Notes: a model not told the origin generated them from the letters alone. Numbered from the stretch's first letter, positions 8,051-16,825 are shown. The stretch is 64,000 nucleotides of DNA from Thermovenabulum gondwanense (GCF_001601575.1 NZ_LOHZ01000035.1:1-64000); one strand, 5' to 3'. Made by a program: numbers and translations.

Positions 8051-8641
8051 CTATTTTTTTTGTCCCAGCTTATTTTCCTTTCCTTCCAGTAGCCTTTTAA
8101 TGTTGCTTTTGTGCCGGTATACGGCAATTGCTGCCATTATGAGCGCGTAAAAAATGTATAAACTTTTATACCCAAAAATGCCAAGGAAAATTGGAAAAAG
8201 GGTTATTCCTGTTATAGACCCTAAGGATACGTAGCGGGTTAAAAATATTACCGCTCCTCCCGCCAGGGTGGACAAAAGTGCCGCAAGGGGCGATATGGCA
8301 AATCCTACCCCCATACTGGTAGCAATACCCTTACCCCCGTTAAAACCTAAAAATAAAGAATAATCATGCCCTATAATTGCAAAAAGCCCGCAAAACACTC
8401 CAAATATTGGCCCTCCAAATAACCTGCCTATCATTACCGCCAGGAAACCCTTTGAAAAATCCGCAATATAAACTAAAGCTGCCGCCCTTGTTCCTACCGT
8501 CCTTAAAACATTGGTGGTTCCGGGGTTACCGCTTCCGTATTTTCTTATATCAATACCGTAATACTTTTTACATATGATATACGCAAAGGAAATGGAACCA
8601 AATAAATAACTTAGAAGAGCAAATACGATGTATTTTAGCAT
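8051..8641 (-). CDS. plsY: Acyl-phosphate:glycerol-3-phosphate acyltransferase PlsY
   Basis: This roughly 196-residue membrane protein has about five helices and the PlsY signatures SYLFGSISFAY, GSGNPGTTNVLR and GFNGGKGIATSMG. PlsY transfers an acyl group from acyl-phosphate to glycerol-3-phosphate, the first step of phospholipid synthesis. The usual motif is GSGNxGATN; here Ala is Thr, a mild variation. The ATG at 8639-8641 follows GGGGTG; a TTG one codon upstream is an alternative. The pfpI-like gene follows in the same direction. Confidence 0.92.
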   Translation of the reverse strand: MLKYIVFALLSYLFGSISFAYIICKKYYGIDIRKYGSGNPGTTNVLRTVGTRAAALVYIADFSKGFLAVMIGRLFGGPIFGVFCGLFAIIGHDYSLFLGFNGGKGIATSMGVGFAISPLAALLSTLAGGAVIFLTRYVSLGSITGITLFPIFLGIFGYKSLYIFYALIMAAIAVYRHKSNIKRLLEGKENKLGQKK

Positions 8642-8707
8642 CAAAACACCCCTTTTTTCTTTTATTTTATCATTTAAATAAAATTTTGAAAATAAAACAA
8701 TATAAAA

Positions 8708-8738
8708 TAAAAAAACCGCCTTTTAAGCGGTTTTAAAA
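8708..8738 (-). terminator. Terminator after the formate/nitrite transporter
   Basis: AAAACCGC and GCGGTTTT form a stem that overlaps the last codons of the minus-strand gene. On that strand the stem runs into seven T. Confidence 0.75.
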
Positions 8739-9520
8739 TCGTCTTTTCGGTTTTCATTGATATAACAATAATAATATACGAACGGAACCATTATGGCGCC
8801 ACCGATTAAATTGCCGAAAGTAACGGGCAAAAGATTCTTTGAAAAAATTTCCCACCAGCTAACGGAAAAGCCTAAAAATTTAGCAAGGGGAATAAAATAC
8901 ATATTTGCTATACTGTGTTCATACCCGGATAGTACAAATAGCATTATAGGAAAAAAGCTGGAAAATATTTTTGAAACCACATCTCTTGCAGCCGTTGACA
9001 TCCATACAGCAACAACCACCAGAAAATTACAAAGCGTTCCTCTTAAAATTGCCTGGGAATAGCTCAGGGACATTTTACCTGAAGCAATTCCGATTGCAGT
9101 CTCTATCATTTTTGAATTTAATATTCCGCTCTTTACAATTATTACAGCTAATAAAACCGAGCCAATAAAATTTGCAAAATACACCACAAACCAGTTTCTA
9201 AATAAATCTTTAAAATTAATTTTTTTATCCAAAAGTCCTATCACCATTAGGTTATTTCCGGTAAAAAGCTCAGCTCCGCATAAAACCACCATCATCAGCC
9301 CCACCGGGAATACTACAGCCCCCATAAATCTCATGAGCCCCGTATCAATATTTTTTAGCGTCTGCATCACCGTAATACTCCCCTGAGCCCCGAGGCCTAT
9401 GTAAATACCGGCAAAAATCCCTAATAAAATCATATTTACAACGGACATTCTGCTTTTTTTCCTGCTGACTTCTATCAAAACTTTAGCTGTTTCTTCAGGT
9501 GTTAAAAAATTTTTTTCCAT
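8723..9520 (-). CDS. Formate/nitrite transporter family channel
   Basis: The 265-residue protein shows the six-helix FNT fold, with GIFAGIYIGLGAQGS early and a central GNNLMVIGLLDKKI loop, the signature region of FocA, NirC and HSC channels. Such pentameric channels move formate, nitrite or hydrosulfide. In an anaerobe with fermentative metabolism formate is most likely, but nitrite or sulfide cannot be excluded. The ATG follows GGAGGTG. A good sigma-A promoter lies at 9564-9592. It is transcribed alone and ends at its own hairpin. Confidence 0.88.
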   Translation of the reverse strand: MEKNFLTPEETAKVLIEVSRKKSRMSVVNMILLGIFAGIYIGLGAQGSITVMQTLKNIDTGLMRFMGAVVFPVGLMMVVLCGAELFTGNNLMVIGLLDKKINFKDLFRNWFVVYFANFIGSVLLAVIIVKSGILNSKMIETAIGIASGKMSLSYSQAILRGTLCNFLVVVAVWMSTAARDVVSKIFSSFFPIMLFVLSGYEHSIANMYFIPLAKFLGFSVSWWEIFSKNLLPVTFGNLIGGAIMVPFVYYYCYINENRKDDFKTA

Positions 9521-9563
9521 GGGACACCTCCTTTTTGTGAAAATGATAACATTTGCTATTTTA

Positions 9564-9592
9564 ATTATATATTATTGTTAAAATATTATCAA
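9564..9592 (-). promoter_or_regulatory. Promoter of the formate/nitrite channel gene
   Basis: On the minus strand TTGATA (9587-9592) and TATAAT (9564-9569) are 17 bp apart. The start codon lies about 45 bp downstream. Confidence 0.65.
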
Positions 9593-9637
9593 TGTGTATT
9601 AAATATTTGTATTAAATTTAATCCCGTTCAAATATAA

Positions 9638-9667
9638 AAGTAAAACCTTGCCGCTTTCGGCAAGGTA
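9638..9667 (-). terminator. Terminator after trmI
   Basis: ACCTTGCCG-AAAG-CGGCAAGGT is a perfect 9-bp stem on the minus strand and is followed by TTTACTTTT. It closes the six-gene operon that begins with nrdD. Confidence 0.85.
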
Positions 9668-9672
9668 TATTT

Positions 9673-10437
9673 TCAAATCATTTTTTTTGCAAAAATAAGG
9701 TAACCCGTGTGCCCAATCATCATATCTTCAGGGCGAAGTCTCTCCGGATTTATTTTAAACCTGCGGGTCATTATTTCTACAGCTTCATCAATGTAAAAAT
9801 TGTTGTCAATTAAACTTTTCATGGTTTCACTAACCTGATTTACGGTAGGTACAATAATACCCAGGTTCCCCGAGGGTTTTAATGCTTCCCTTACTCTTTC
9901 CATAACCTCCCATGGTTCTCTCACATCCAAGAAAAAGGCATCCAGATCCCTTTCTTCTATTCCCTCATTAATGGACCTGTTGTAGAAAACCACATTGTCG
10001 AAAACTTTTCCTTCATTATAATTCTTCATGGCCAGATTATAGAATTCTTCCCTCTGTTCGTAGGTGTATACCTTTCCCTCAGGACCTACCGCTTTCGATA
10101 GGCATACAGTAAATGCACCCGAACCGGTGCCGGCTTCCCCAACCTTTTTCCCCGGACCGATGTCCAATTTCATCATTATATAATATCCTTCCTTAGGGTA
10201 AACAATCTGGGTTTGCCTCTTGAGCTTATACATCACATATTCAAAAATGCCGCATTCAAAGACGTAGAATTTCCTGCCATTAAATTCAAAGGAGCTGCCA
10301 GGAGTCAAATTCCTTAAAAATTCCGGGTCTAAATGACCGTTTGGCATACCAATTTTTTTGTCCTTGGAAATATCCGCGACCTTTTTAAATCCATTATCAT
10401 CAACTATTAGCCTGAGGTTGCTCAAACCTTCCGTCAA
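9673..10437 (-). CDS. trmI: tRNA (adenine-58 N1)-methyltransferase TrmI
   Basis: The 254-residue protein has the TrmI arrangement: a small N-terminal beta domain, QIVYPKEGYYIMMKLDIGPGKKV before the SAM-binding loop GEAGTGSGAFT, and the acidic loop AFFLDVREPW. Family members methylate A58 in the tRNA T-loop. The bacterial enzyme is typical of thermophiles and Actinobacteria but also occurs in Clostridia. The start is TTG at 10435-10437 with GGAGG nine bases upstream. It is the last gene of the nrdD operon. Confidence 0.88.
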   Translation of the reverse strand: MTEGLSNLRLIVDDNGFKKVADISKDKKIGMPNGHLDPEFLRNLTPGSSFEFNGRKFYVFECGIFEYVMYKLKRQTQIVYPKEGYYIMMKLDIGPGKKVGEAGTGSGAFTVCLSKAVGPEGKVYTYEQREEFYNLAMKNYNEGKVFDNVVFYNRSINEGIEERDLDAFFLDVREPWEVMERVREALKPSGNLGIIVPTVNQVSETMKSLIDNNFYIDEAVEIMTRRFKINPERLRPEDMMIGHTGYLIFAKKMI

Positions 10438-10467
10438 TTCCTCTGCCTCCTTTTAAGTTTTTGCCGC

Positions 10468-10833
10468 TTATTCAAATACCCTATCAAACCTTCCAATTTT
10501 CCCGCCTCTCACCATATTCAGGGGCATGGAAAACATAATTCCCATGGTTTTATCCGAGAAGTTTCCCACCTCATCCTCTATAGCCTGAGCAATTTTTTGA
10601 AGGGTTTTTATGTCTTCTACCACGGATAAAATGGTCTTATTGGTGTAAAAACCCTCCTCCTTTAACCGCTTTATGCTGGCTATCATGGGTAGATCTTCTT
10701 CCTGTTTTTTCATGATTTCCCCTGCACCAATTGAATCTATTACCGTTGCCCCTTTTGAACCGTTTTTTTTCATCACATCCAAAACCTTCATTAATTTTTC
10801 CGGCTTATTTAATATTATCACAAAAAGATACAT
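10468..10833 (-). CDS. PII-like small signalling protein
   Basis: This 121-residue protein has the ferredoxin-like beta-alpha-beta repeat of PII proteins, beginning MYLFVIILNKPEKLMKVLDVMKKNGSKG and containing a second half VVEDIKTLQKIAQAIED. The region that forms the T-loop in GlnB (about 35-55) differs and lacks the usual uridylylation tyrosine context. It lies 23 bp downstream of a CPA2-type antiporter gene. PII proteins often bind a membrane transporter encoded next door, so nucleotide-dependent control of that antiporter is a reasonable inference. The ligand is unknown. Confidence 0.65.
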   Translation of the reverse strand: MYLFVIILNKPEKLMKVLDVMKKNGSKGATVIDSIGAGEIMKKQEEDLPMIASIKRLKEEGFYTNKTILSVVEDIKTLQKIAQAIEDEVGNFSDKTMGIMFSMPLNMVRGGKIGRFDRVFE

Positions 10834-10856
10834 TCCTTACACCCCCCGTAAAAAAT

Positions 10857-11996
10857 TCATTTGAGAGCCCCCGCTTCTTCTTTAAAAATGCTTTTTAAAA
10901 ACAGTGGAGGAATTATGGTGGTAAAAAGTACCATCAGGACCGATGTGGCAAATACCCTGTGGGACACTATACCTTTTTTCAGACCCAAATCCACTATAAT
11001 TAAAGCCACTTCCCCGCGGGGAACCATACCCATACCTACCGCCAAGGATTCCCTCCAGTTAAATTTAAATAGCTTTGAAATCAAACCGCACCCAATTATT
11101 TTTCCAAGAACCGCTACCAGAATAATAGCTAAGCTGAAGGCTATACCGGACAACATTGTTTTTACATCAGCTTTCAAGCCAATATTGGTGAAAAAAACCG
11201 GAGTAAAAAACAAAAAGGCCGGAGATTCTATCTGTTTTATAATTTTTTCTTTGTAAAGGGTGTTAGAAAGTAAAACTCCTGCTAAATACGCACCTGTAAT
11301 TGCAGCTATTTCCACTTCCTCGGCAAAAAAGGACAATAAAAAACAAAAGACGAGAGCAGCCGTAGCGCTCCTTGTTCCACTCATTAAATTATAAAAGTTC
11401 CTTTGAAATTTTAATATTAAAAAACCCGTTATTGCCACTGCAAAGGCAAAGATTAATATCTTAACAATAACTTCCATCAGGTTACCTTTTCCCGTAATAA
11501 AGCTTGAAACCCCAGTTAATATTAAAATACCCAGAACGTCATCAATTACCGCTGCAGCCATAATTGTAATTCCTTCCCGGGAATTCAATTTATTCATTTC
11601 CCTGAGGGTTTGAACGGTTATACTTACCGAAGTAGCCGTAAGAATTGTACCAAGAAACAGGGCCTCTTTTAAACTCGCTTTCATAAAAAGTGCAACATAC
11701 GTGCCCATCAGAAAGGGCAACACTACCCCTCCCAGCGCTATGGTGGTAGATGAAATACCGGAAGAAAGAAGCTCCTCAGTATCGGTTTCCAGTCCTGCAA
11801 GAAACATTAAAAGCAGAACACCGATCTGAGCAAGAAATTCCAATCCGTCCGAGGAATGTACTATATTTAAAATTGAGGGACCGATAATAATTCCAGCTAT
11901 TATCTGCCCCAGTACATTGGACTGATTAAATCTTGAAGCTAAATACCCACCTATTCTTGCTGCTGCAAGTATTACTGCAAGCTCTAAAATTTCCAA
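10857..11996 (-). CDS. CPA2-family cation:proton antiporter
   Basis: This 379-residue membrane protein has about 12 helices, LGQIIAGIIIGPSIL near the N terminus, LMFLAGLETD, and the ion-site motif AVIDDVLGILIL with Asp152-Asp153. Two adjacent aspartates mark the electrogenic NapA/NhaA-like type rather than KefB/KefC potassium systems. There is no C-terminal RCK/TrkA domain; the PII-like protein encoded immediately downstream may serve as a separate regulator. The start is TTG at 11994-11996 behind GGGGGA, 12 bp after mobA. Sodium/proton exchange is likely. Confidence 0.85.
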   Translation of the reverse strand: MEILELAVILAAARIGGYLASRFNQSNVLGQIIAGIIIGPSILNIVHSSDGLEFLAQIGVLLLMFLAGLETDTEELLSSGISSTTIALGGVVLPFLMGTYVALFMKASLKEALFLGTILTATSVSITVQTLREMNKLNSREGITIMAAAVIDDVLGILILTGVSSFITGKGNLMEVIVKILIFAFAVAITGFLILKFQRNFYNLMSGTRSATAALVFCFLLSFFAEEVEIAAITGAYLAGVLLSNTLYKEKIIKQIESPAFLFFTPVFFTNIGLKADVKTMLSGIAFSLAIILVAVLGKIIGCGLISKLFKFNWRESLAVGMGMVPRGEVALIIVDLGLKKGIVSHRVFATSVLMVLFTTIIPPLFLKSIFKEEAGALK

Positions 11997-12008
11997 AATT
12001 ATTCCCCC

Positions 12009-12590
12009 TTACGCCATCATGCTTTCAGCTTTTTTAAAATCCTCCCAGGAATTGATATTGAAAAATGTCTTAAAATCCTTCTCCGAAACTTTATAAAACA
12101 GGGTATTTACGTAATTATAAATTTCTCTGACCTTCATGCTTTTCTTCATTGCCAGGATACTTTCTATTGCCTCAATACACCTTATCCCGTAAAAAGCGTG
12201 CAGGGGCTCTATAAACCCCTCATAAGTTGGGCATACCGCATCGTGGAATAAAGCTTCCCGGGACATATTGCGGATCAATATTTCATCAATTAAGGGCATA
12301 TCGCAAGCTACAAAAAATGCTTTTTCCGTGGAAATTTTCTTTAGCCCGGTGTATATACCCCCTAAAGGGCCAAACCCAATGATTTCATCCTGGAATATCT
12401 TTGCCTTCAGTCCGAGGGATTGTATTCCCCCGGGAGAATTGGTGATTATCAATACCTCTTCAAATAAAGGTTTCACTACTTCGTACACCATTTCTATTAA
12501 AGTTTTTTCTTTAATCTTTAAAAGTCCCTTATTTTCCACTCCTAATCTTCTTGAATTTCCTCCATTCAATATCACGCACGAAAACTTCAT
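12009..12590 (-). CDS. mobA: Molybdenum cofactor guanylyltransferase MobA
   Basis: The 193-residue protein starts with the nucleotidyltransferase motif LNGGNSRRLG followed by Lys, and has GPLGGIYTGL and ACDMPLID, which bind GTP and metal. MobA joins GMP to molybdopterin to give the guanine dinucleotide form of the cofactor, used by enzymes such as formate dehydrogenase. The ATG at 12588-12590 is preferred, as AAAGGG precedes it; an upstream TTG also fits. It overlaps the spacing of nrdG closely, suggesting translational coupling. No other molybdenum cofactor gene is in view. Confidence 0.85.
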   Translation of the reverse strand: MKFSCVILNGGNSRRLGVENKGLLKIKEKTLIEMVYEVVKPLFEEVLIITNSPGGIQSLGLKAKIFQDEIIGFGPLGGIYTGLKKISTEKAFFVACDMPLIDEILIRNMSREALFHDAVCPTYEGFIEPLHAFYGIRCIEAIESILAMKKSMKVREIYNYVNTLFYKVSEKDFKTFFNINSWEDFKKAESMMA

Positions 12591-12601
12591 AAAAATCCCT
12601 T

Positions 12602-13300
12602 TCAAATCCTTATTTCAATAACTTTTATATGTTCTGCCAGTAACTCTTCTATTTCCATAAGATATTCCTTTTTTACCGGTTCTTTCCCGCAAAATTCCGC
12701 ATCCAGCACCTGTTCGGAAAACCTGTAGGCTTGAAGGACGTATCGTTCTGCACCCTTTAATAAGTCCATCATATTTTTAAAATCCTCAATATTCAATAAC
12801 CCTGGATGAACCGTAGTTCTGAATTCATAAATAACGCCGCTTTTTTTTACAATCTCGATACTTTTTTTAATATCTCTCATTACTTCGCCTGCATTTGAAG
12901 TAAAAATCCGGTATTTGCTTTCCGGCGCTTTTATGTCCATTGCAATGTAGTCCAACAAATCATTTTTTATAAGGTCTTCTAAAACTTCCGGTTTTGAGCC
13001 GTTGGTGTCCAGCTTTACCTTATATCCCATTCCCTTTACTTTTAATATGAATTCCTTGAGCCCTGGATTAAGCGTGGGCTCTCCTCCCGTAACCACAACT
13101 CCATCGATCATTTTTTTTCTTTTTATAAGATATGAAAAAAACTTATCTTCCTTGTCCCTGTCAGGTGGTAAAAAATCGATTAAAAAAGAATTGTGGCAGT
13201 AGGGGCAATGAAAATTGCACCCCGCCACAAAAACCGTCGACGCCACCAATCCCGGATAATCCGCAAGGGTTACGGGCATGAAATCGTAAACTACTGCCAT
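12602..13300 (-). CDS. nrdG: Anaerobic ribonucleotide reductase activase (radical SAM)
   Basis: The 232-residue radical-SAM protein carries CNFHCPYCHN (Cys28, Cys32, Cys35) for the 4Fe-4S cluster, then VTGGEPTL. It is longer than the E. coli NrdG (about 155 residues) and belongs to the fuller barrel type common in Clostridia. It makes the glycyl radical in NrdD using S-adenosylmethionine. Its ATG overlaps the end of nrdD by ten bases and mobA follows closely, so nrdD-nrdG-mobA is a tight operon. Confidence 0.92.
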   Translation of the reverse strand: MAVVYDFMPVTLADYPGLVASTVFVAGCNFHCPYCHNSFLIDFLPPDRDKEDKFFSYLIKRKKMIDGVVVTGGEPTLNPGLKEFILKVKGMGYKVKLDTNGSKPEVLEDLIKNDLLDYIAMDIKAPESKYRIFTSNAGEVMRDIKKSIEIVKKSGVIYEFRTTVHPGLLNIEDFKNMMDLLKGAERYVLQAYRFSEQVLDAEFCGKEPVKKEYLMEIEELLAEHIKVIEIRI

Positions 13301-15372
13301 ATTCTGTATTCCTTCCTGTCGGCAAATTCAGCCTGTTTGCCGCTATTCCAGCACTGCACGGGCCGGTAATAACCCACCACGCGGCTGTAAACTTCGCATT
13401 CCTTGGCACAGTAAGGACAGCTAAAATGCTCTCCCGTTATATAACCGTGGTCTTCGCAAACGGAGAAAGTAGGGGTTAAGGTATAATAGGGAATCCTGTA
13501 ATTTTCTGCAATTTTTTTCACCAAAGCTTTGCAGGAATCTTTATCGATTTTTTCACCTAAGAACATATGAAAAACCGTTCCACCCGTATACTTTATCTGA
13601 AGCTCCTCCTGGTGGTCCAAAGCCTCAAATACATCATCGGTGTAATTCACGGGCAGCTGGGTGGAATTGGTATAATAAGGCTCTCTATCCCCGCAGGTTA
13701 TAATGCTTTCCCCGAACATCTCTCTATCCTTTCTGGCGAGCCTGTAGGATGCACCTTCCGCCGGTGTAGCTTCAAGGTTATAAAGTATCCCCGTTTCTTC
13801 CTGATACTCCGTGAGCCTTTCCCTCATAAAATCCAGAACCTTCAGGGCGAATTCCCTGCCTTCCGGCTCAGCTATGCCGCACCCCATGAAGTTTAACAAT
13901 GACTCATTCATACCCACAAGGCCGATGGTATTAAAATGGTTCTGCCAGTAAGAGCCAAACCTTTCGTACACATCCCTCAGATAAAACTTTGCATAGGGAT
14001 AAAGCCCCTCTTCGGTCATCCTTTCAAGTACCTTTCTTTTTACTTCCAGGCTAGTTTTTGCAATATCCATCAAATGAGCAAGCCTTTCAAAAAATTCGTC
14101 TTCATTCCTGGAAATAAATCCTATCCTGGGCATGTTTATCGTTACGACCCCGATGGACCCCGTCAGGGGGTTTGCACCAAACAATCCCCCTCCCCTTTTT
14201 CTGAGCTCCCGGTTGTCCAGCCTTAATCTACAACACATGGATCTGACGTCTTCGGGCTTCATATCGCTGTTTATGAAGTTTGAAAAATAAGGAAGGCCGT
14301 ATTTGGCAGTCATCTCCATTATTTTATCCACTACCGGGTTATCCCAGTCAAATTCCCTGGTAACATTATAAGTAGGAATGGGGAAGGTAAATATCCTGCC
14401 GTTTGCGTCACCTTCCATCATCACTTCTGCAAAAGCTAAGTTCAACATGTCCATTTCTTTTTGAAATTCCCCGTAGGTTTTATCCATCAACTGGCCGCCA
14501 ACTATGGCGGGTTCCCTGGCAATTATTTCAGGCGGAACAAGGTCCAGGGTAATATTTACAAAAGGTGTTTGAAACCCAACCCGGGTGGGAACGTTTAAAT
14601 TAAAAATGAATTCCTGTATCGCCTGTTTTACTTCTTTATAGGTAAGTCCATCGTAGTATATAAAAGGTGCCAGGTAAGTATCAAAATTGCTTAATGCCTG
14701 TGCCCCCGCTGCTTCTCCCTGCAGGGTGTAAAAAAAGTTAACCACCTGTCCCAGGGCTGATCGGAAGTGTTTTGGAGGTTTACTGGCGACCTTTCCTTTT
14801 ACTCCGGTAAAGCCGGAAAGGAGAAGGTCCTTTAAATCCCAGCCGCAGCAGTAAACCGATAAAAGGCCTAAATCATGTATATGAAAATCCCCATTAATAT
14901 GGGCATTTCTTACTTCTTCCGGGTAAATTTTGTTAAGCCAGTATTTTGATATAACGGCACTGGAAATGTGGTTATTAAGGCCCTGGAGTGAATAACCCAT
15001 ATTGCTGTTTTCATTGATCCTCCAGTCGGCCCTTCCTATGTACTGGTCCACGGTTTCCTCTATGTCCAAAAACAGTTTTTTAAACTCCCTGATATCCTGG
15101 TGCTGTTTTCTATAAAGGATATAAGCCTTGGCAGTTTTAGCATGTCCGTTTTCAATCAAAACCTTTTCTACCACATCCTGAATGTTTTCCACAGTAGGAA
15201 TATTTTGTTTGAACCTATCTTCCAGAATTTTTATCACTTCATCGGTCAATCTGGCAGCCAGATTCCTGTCGCTTCCTCCCACGGCCTTTGCAGCTTTAAA
15301 TATTGCATCCTCTATTTTGCTTCGATCAAAATCCTGCAAAGAGCCGTCTCTTTTTATTATTTTCCTTAACAT
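13291..15372 (-). CDS. nrdD: Anaerobic ribonucleoside-triphosphate reductase NrdD
   Basis: This 693-residue class III enzyme has an N-terminal ATP-cone (about 1-95), the ten-stranded barrel, the zinc-site cysteines near the C terminus (CEDHG, CPYCAKEC) and the glycyl-radical segment SRVVGYYRPVQ with Gly667. It reduces ribonucleoside triphosphates to deoxy forms without oxygen. The ATG follows GGGGG. A promoter with 17-bp spacing lies at 15433-15461. As the first gene of nrdD-nrdG-mobA-antiporter-PII-trmI it ties DNA precursor supply to anaerobic growth. Confidence 0.95.
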   Translation of the reverse strand: MLRKIIKRDGSLQDFDRSKIEDAIFKAAKAVGGSDRNLAARLTDEVIKILEDRFKQNIPTVENIQDVVEKVLIENGHAKTAKAYILYRKQHQDIREFKKLFLDIEETVDQYIGRADWRINENSNMGYSLQGLNNHISSAVISKYWLNKIYPEEVRNAHINGDFHIHDLGLLSVYCCGWDLKDLLLSGFTGVKGKVASKPPKHFRSALGQVVNFFYTLQGEAAGAQALSNFDTYLAPFIYYDGLTYKEVKQAIQEFIFNLNVPTRVGFQTPFVNITLDLVPPEIIAREPAIVGGQLMDKTYGEFQKEMDMLNLAFAEVMMEGDANGRIFTFPIPTYNVTREFDWDNPVVDKIMEMTAKYGLPYFSNFINSDMKPEDVRSMCCRLRLDNRELRKRGGGLFGANPLTGSIGVVTINMPRIGFISRNEDEFFERLAHLMDIAKTSLEVKRKVLERMTEEGLYPYAKFYLRDVYERFGSYWQNHFNTIGLVGMNESLLNFMGCGIAEPEGREFALKVLDFMRERLTEYQEETGILYNLEATPAEGASYRLARKDREMFGESIITCGDREPYYTNSTQLPVNYTDDVFEALDHQEELQIKYTGGTVFHMFLGEKIDKDSCKALVKKIAENYRIPYYTLTPTFSVCEDHGYITGEHFSCPYCAKECEVYSRVVGYYRPVQCWNSGKQAEFADRKEYRIWQ

Positions 15373-15701
15373 TTCAATACCCCCAGTTATTCAAACAAAT
15401 ATTACATTTTACACCTATTAGCCTCTTTGTTTATTTTATTAAATATGAGATTCACAGTCAAAGCAATTTTTTCAGCATTTAACATTAAAGCAGTCTTGTG
15501 GCAATCATATTTTAAGCCTTTTAAACGATACTGTAAAAGCTCAATAAATGTTAAAAATTAACGAAAAATTTATATAAAATCCATTCTTAAATTAAGATTA
15601 ATGAATTTAAAAGAAGTTTTTTTGCGATAAATCCATAGTATTTTAGTAGACTTTCTGGTATAATGAAAAAAAGTAATTTCTTTTATTTTTGGAGGGATTA
15701 A
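15373..15701. other. Divergent promoter region between nrdD and niaR
   Basis: This 329-bp AT-rich gap holds the nrdD promoter on the minus strand (15433-15461) and a TATAAT -10 box for niaR at 15659-15664 whose -35 is weak. I found no convincing pair of NrdR boxes and no coding frame. Confidence 0.55.
15433..15461 (-). promoter_or_regulatory. Promoter of the nrdD operon
   Basis: On the minus strand TTGACT (15456-15461) and TAAAAT (15433-15438) are separated by 17 bp. The start codon lies about 60 bp downstream. Confidence 0.7.
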
Positions 15702-16211
15702 ATGAACGCTGAAGAAAGAAGAGAAAAAATAGTTGAAGTCCTTGAAAAATCAAAAAAGCCAATTCCGGGAAACGAACTGGCAAAGCTTTTTAACGTTACA
15801 AGGCAAGTAATAGTCCAGGATATAGCTATCCTGCGGGCTTCAGGAAAGGATATACTGTCCACCTCTTCGGGATATATGATTGAATCTCAAAGGCAATTAG
15901 TAATAAAAAAAGTAGCATGCCGCCACACGAAAGAAGAATTAAGGGATGAATTAATGACTTTTGTAGAATGCGGATGCAAGGTCGTGGACGTTATTGTAGA
16001 ACACCCCATTTACGGAGAACTCCATGGACTGTTAATGATTTCCAATTCTAAGGATGTGGAAAACTTTCTAAAGAATTTGGAAGAAAAAGAAGCCTCCCTC
16101 CTTTCGGAACTGACCGGTGGAATTCATCTTCACACCATTGAAGCCATCAACGAAGATGCTATCAACAAGGCAAAAAGTATACTGAAAGAAAAGGGAATAC
16201 TGCTGGAATAA
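15702..16211 (+). CDS. niaR: Niacin-responsive repressor NiaR
   Basis: The 169-residue protein has an HTH_11 DNA-binding domain (about 1-60, with LAKLFNVTRQVIVQDIAILR) and a C-terminal 3H domain named for its conserved histidines (CRHTKEEL, EHPIYGELHG, GGIHLHTI). NiaR represses NAD synthesis and niacin uptake genes when nicotinic acid is plentiful. The predicted niacin transporter niaX lies 65 bp downstream with its own promoter. The ATG follows GGAGGG. No NAD synthesis genes are in the window. Confidence 0.9.
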   Translation: MNAEERREKIVEVLEKSKKPIPGNELAKLFNVTRQVIVQDIAILRASGKDILSTSSGYMIESQRQLVIKKVACRHTKEELRDELMTFVECGCKVVDVIVEHPIYGELHGLLMISNSKDVENFLKNLEEKEASLLSELTGGIHLHTIEAINEDAINKAKSILKEKGILLE

Positions 16212-16216
16212 AACAA

Positions 16217-16246
16217 TTGACAAGACAAGTGTATATACAGTAAAAT
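16217..16246 (+). promoter_or_regulatory. niaX promoter with likely NiaR operator
   Basis: TTGACA (16217-16222) and TAAAAT (16241-16246) are 18 bp apart. The sequence GACAAGACAAGTGTATATAC between them resembles the GACA/TGTC-rich sites bound by NiaR in Firmicutes. The operator call is by resemblance only. Confidence 0.55.
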
Positions 16247-16276
16247 ATTTATAAGAAAATAAAAGGAGGGAGATTC

Positions 16277-16765
16277 ATGACATCCAGAAATATTATAATC
16301 GGTGCGCTTTTAACGGCCTTAGCGTTGATCATTCCTCTTTCCTTTGGAGCTTACCTTAAGATCTATATACCACCTTTTTCCGCTACCCTTGCATCCCATG
16401 TCCCGGTAATGATAGCTTTTTTAATTAGCCCTCTTGTGGCGGCAATGGTAGGCTTGGGCTCCACCTTAGGATTTTTAATTATGATGGGGCCCGTAATAGC
16501 GGCAAGGGCTTTTATCCACGTTATCTTTGGAGTTACCGGTGCTTATTTGGTGAAAAAAGGCATGACCTTTGAAAAGGCTCTTATTCTAACCGCCCCAATT
16601 CACGCCCTCGGAGAAGCCTTAATAGTGCTTCCCTTCGGTACGGGCATGTATAAAGCCTTTTACTTGGTAGGTGTGGGCACGCTGATCCATCATTTCATAG
16701 ACAGCGGCATTTCGGTAGCCCTTGCAAGAACGGTGCTTTCAAAGGCTCTTTCAAAAATAGGATAA
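16277..16765 (+). CDS. niaX: Niacin ECF transporter substrate-binding subunit NiaX
   Basis: The 162-residue protein has five or six membrane helices in the pattern of ECF S-components (IIIGALLTALALIIPL at the start, then LASHVPVMIAFLISPLVAAMVGLGSTLGF). It lies directly after niaR, which is the usual place for the predicted niacin transporter. It would work with a shared EcfA/A'/T energy module encoded elsewhere. The substrate is inferred from the niaR context. RBS GGAGGG precedes the ATG. Confidence 0.82.
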   Translation: MTSRNIIIGALLTALALIIPLSFGAYLKIYIPPFSATLASHVPVMIAFLISPLVAAMVGLGSTLGFLIMMGPVIAARAFIHVIFGVTGAYLVKKGMTFEKALILTAPIHALGEALIVLPFGTGMYKAFYLVGVGTLIHHFIDSGISVALARTVLSKALSKIG

Positions 16766-16783
16766 ATCTTATACTGAAATTTT

Positions 16784-16822
16784 TACCCCTTCAAGTAGAA
16801 ACTACTTAAAGGGGTTTATATT
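16784..16822. terminator. Bidirectional terminator between niaX and the RocB-like gene
   Basis: CCCCTT, AAGTAG, GAAA loop, CTACTT and AAGGGG form a long, nearly perfect hairpin, with TTTATATTTT on the right and A/T-rich DNA on the left. Confidence 0.8.
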
Positions 16823-16825
16823 TTC

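Noticed and set aside
9532-9555. Sequence TTGTGAAAATGATAACATT upstream of the formate channel as a Rex or CRP-like operator
   Set aside because: Only one half matches well; the second half deviates and no supporting regulator gene is in view.
15373-15440. NrdR boxes upstream of nrdD
   Set aside because: No pair of ACAcwATAT-like boxes at the expected spacing; AT-rich resemblance only.
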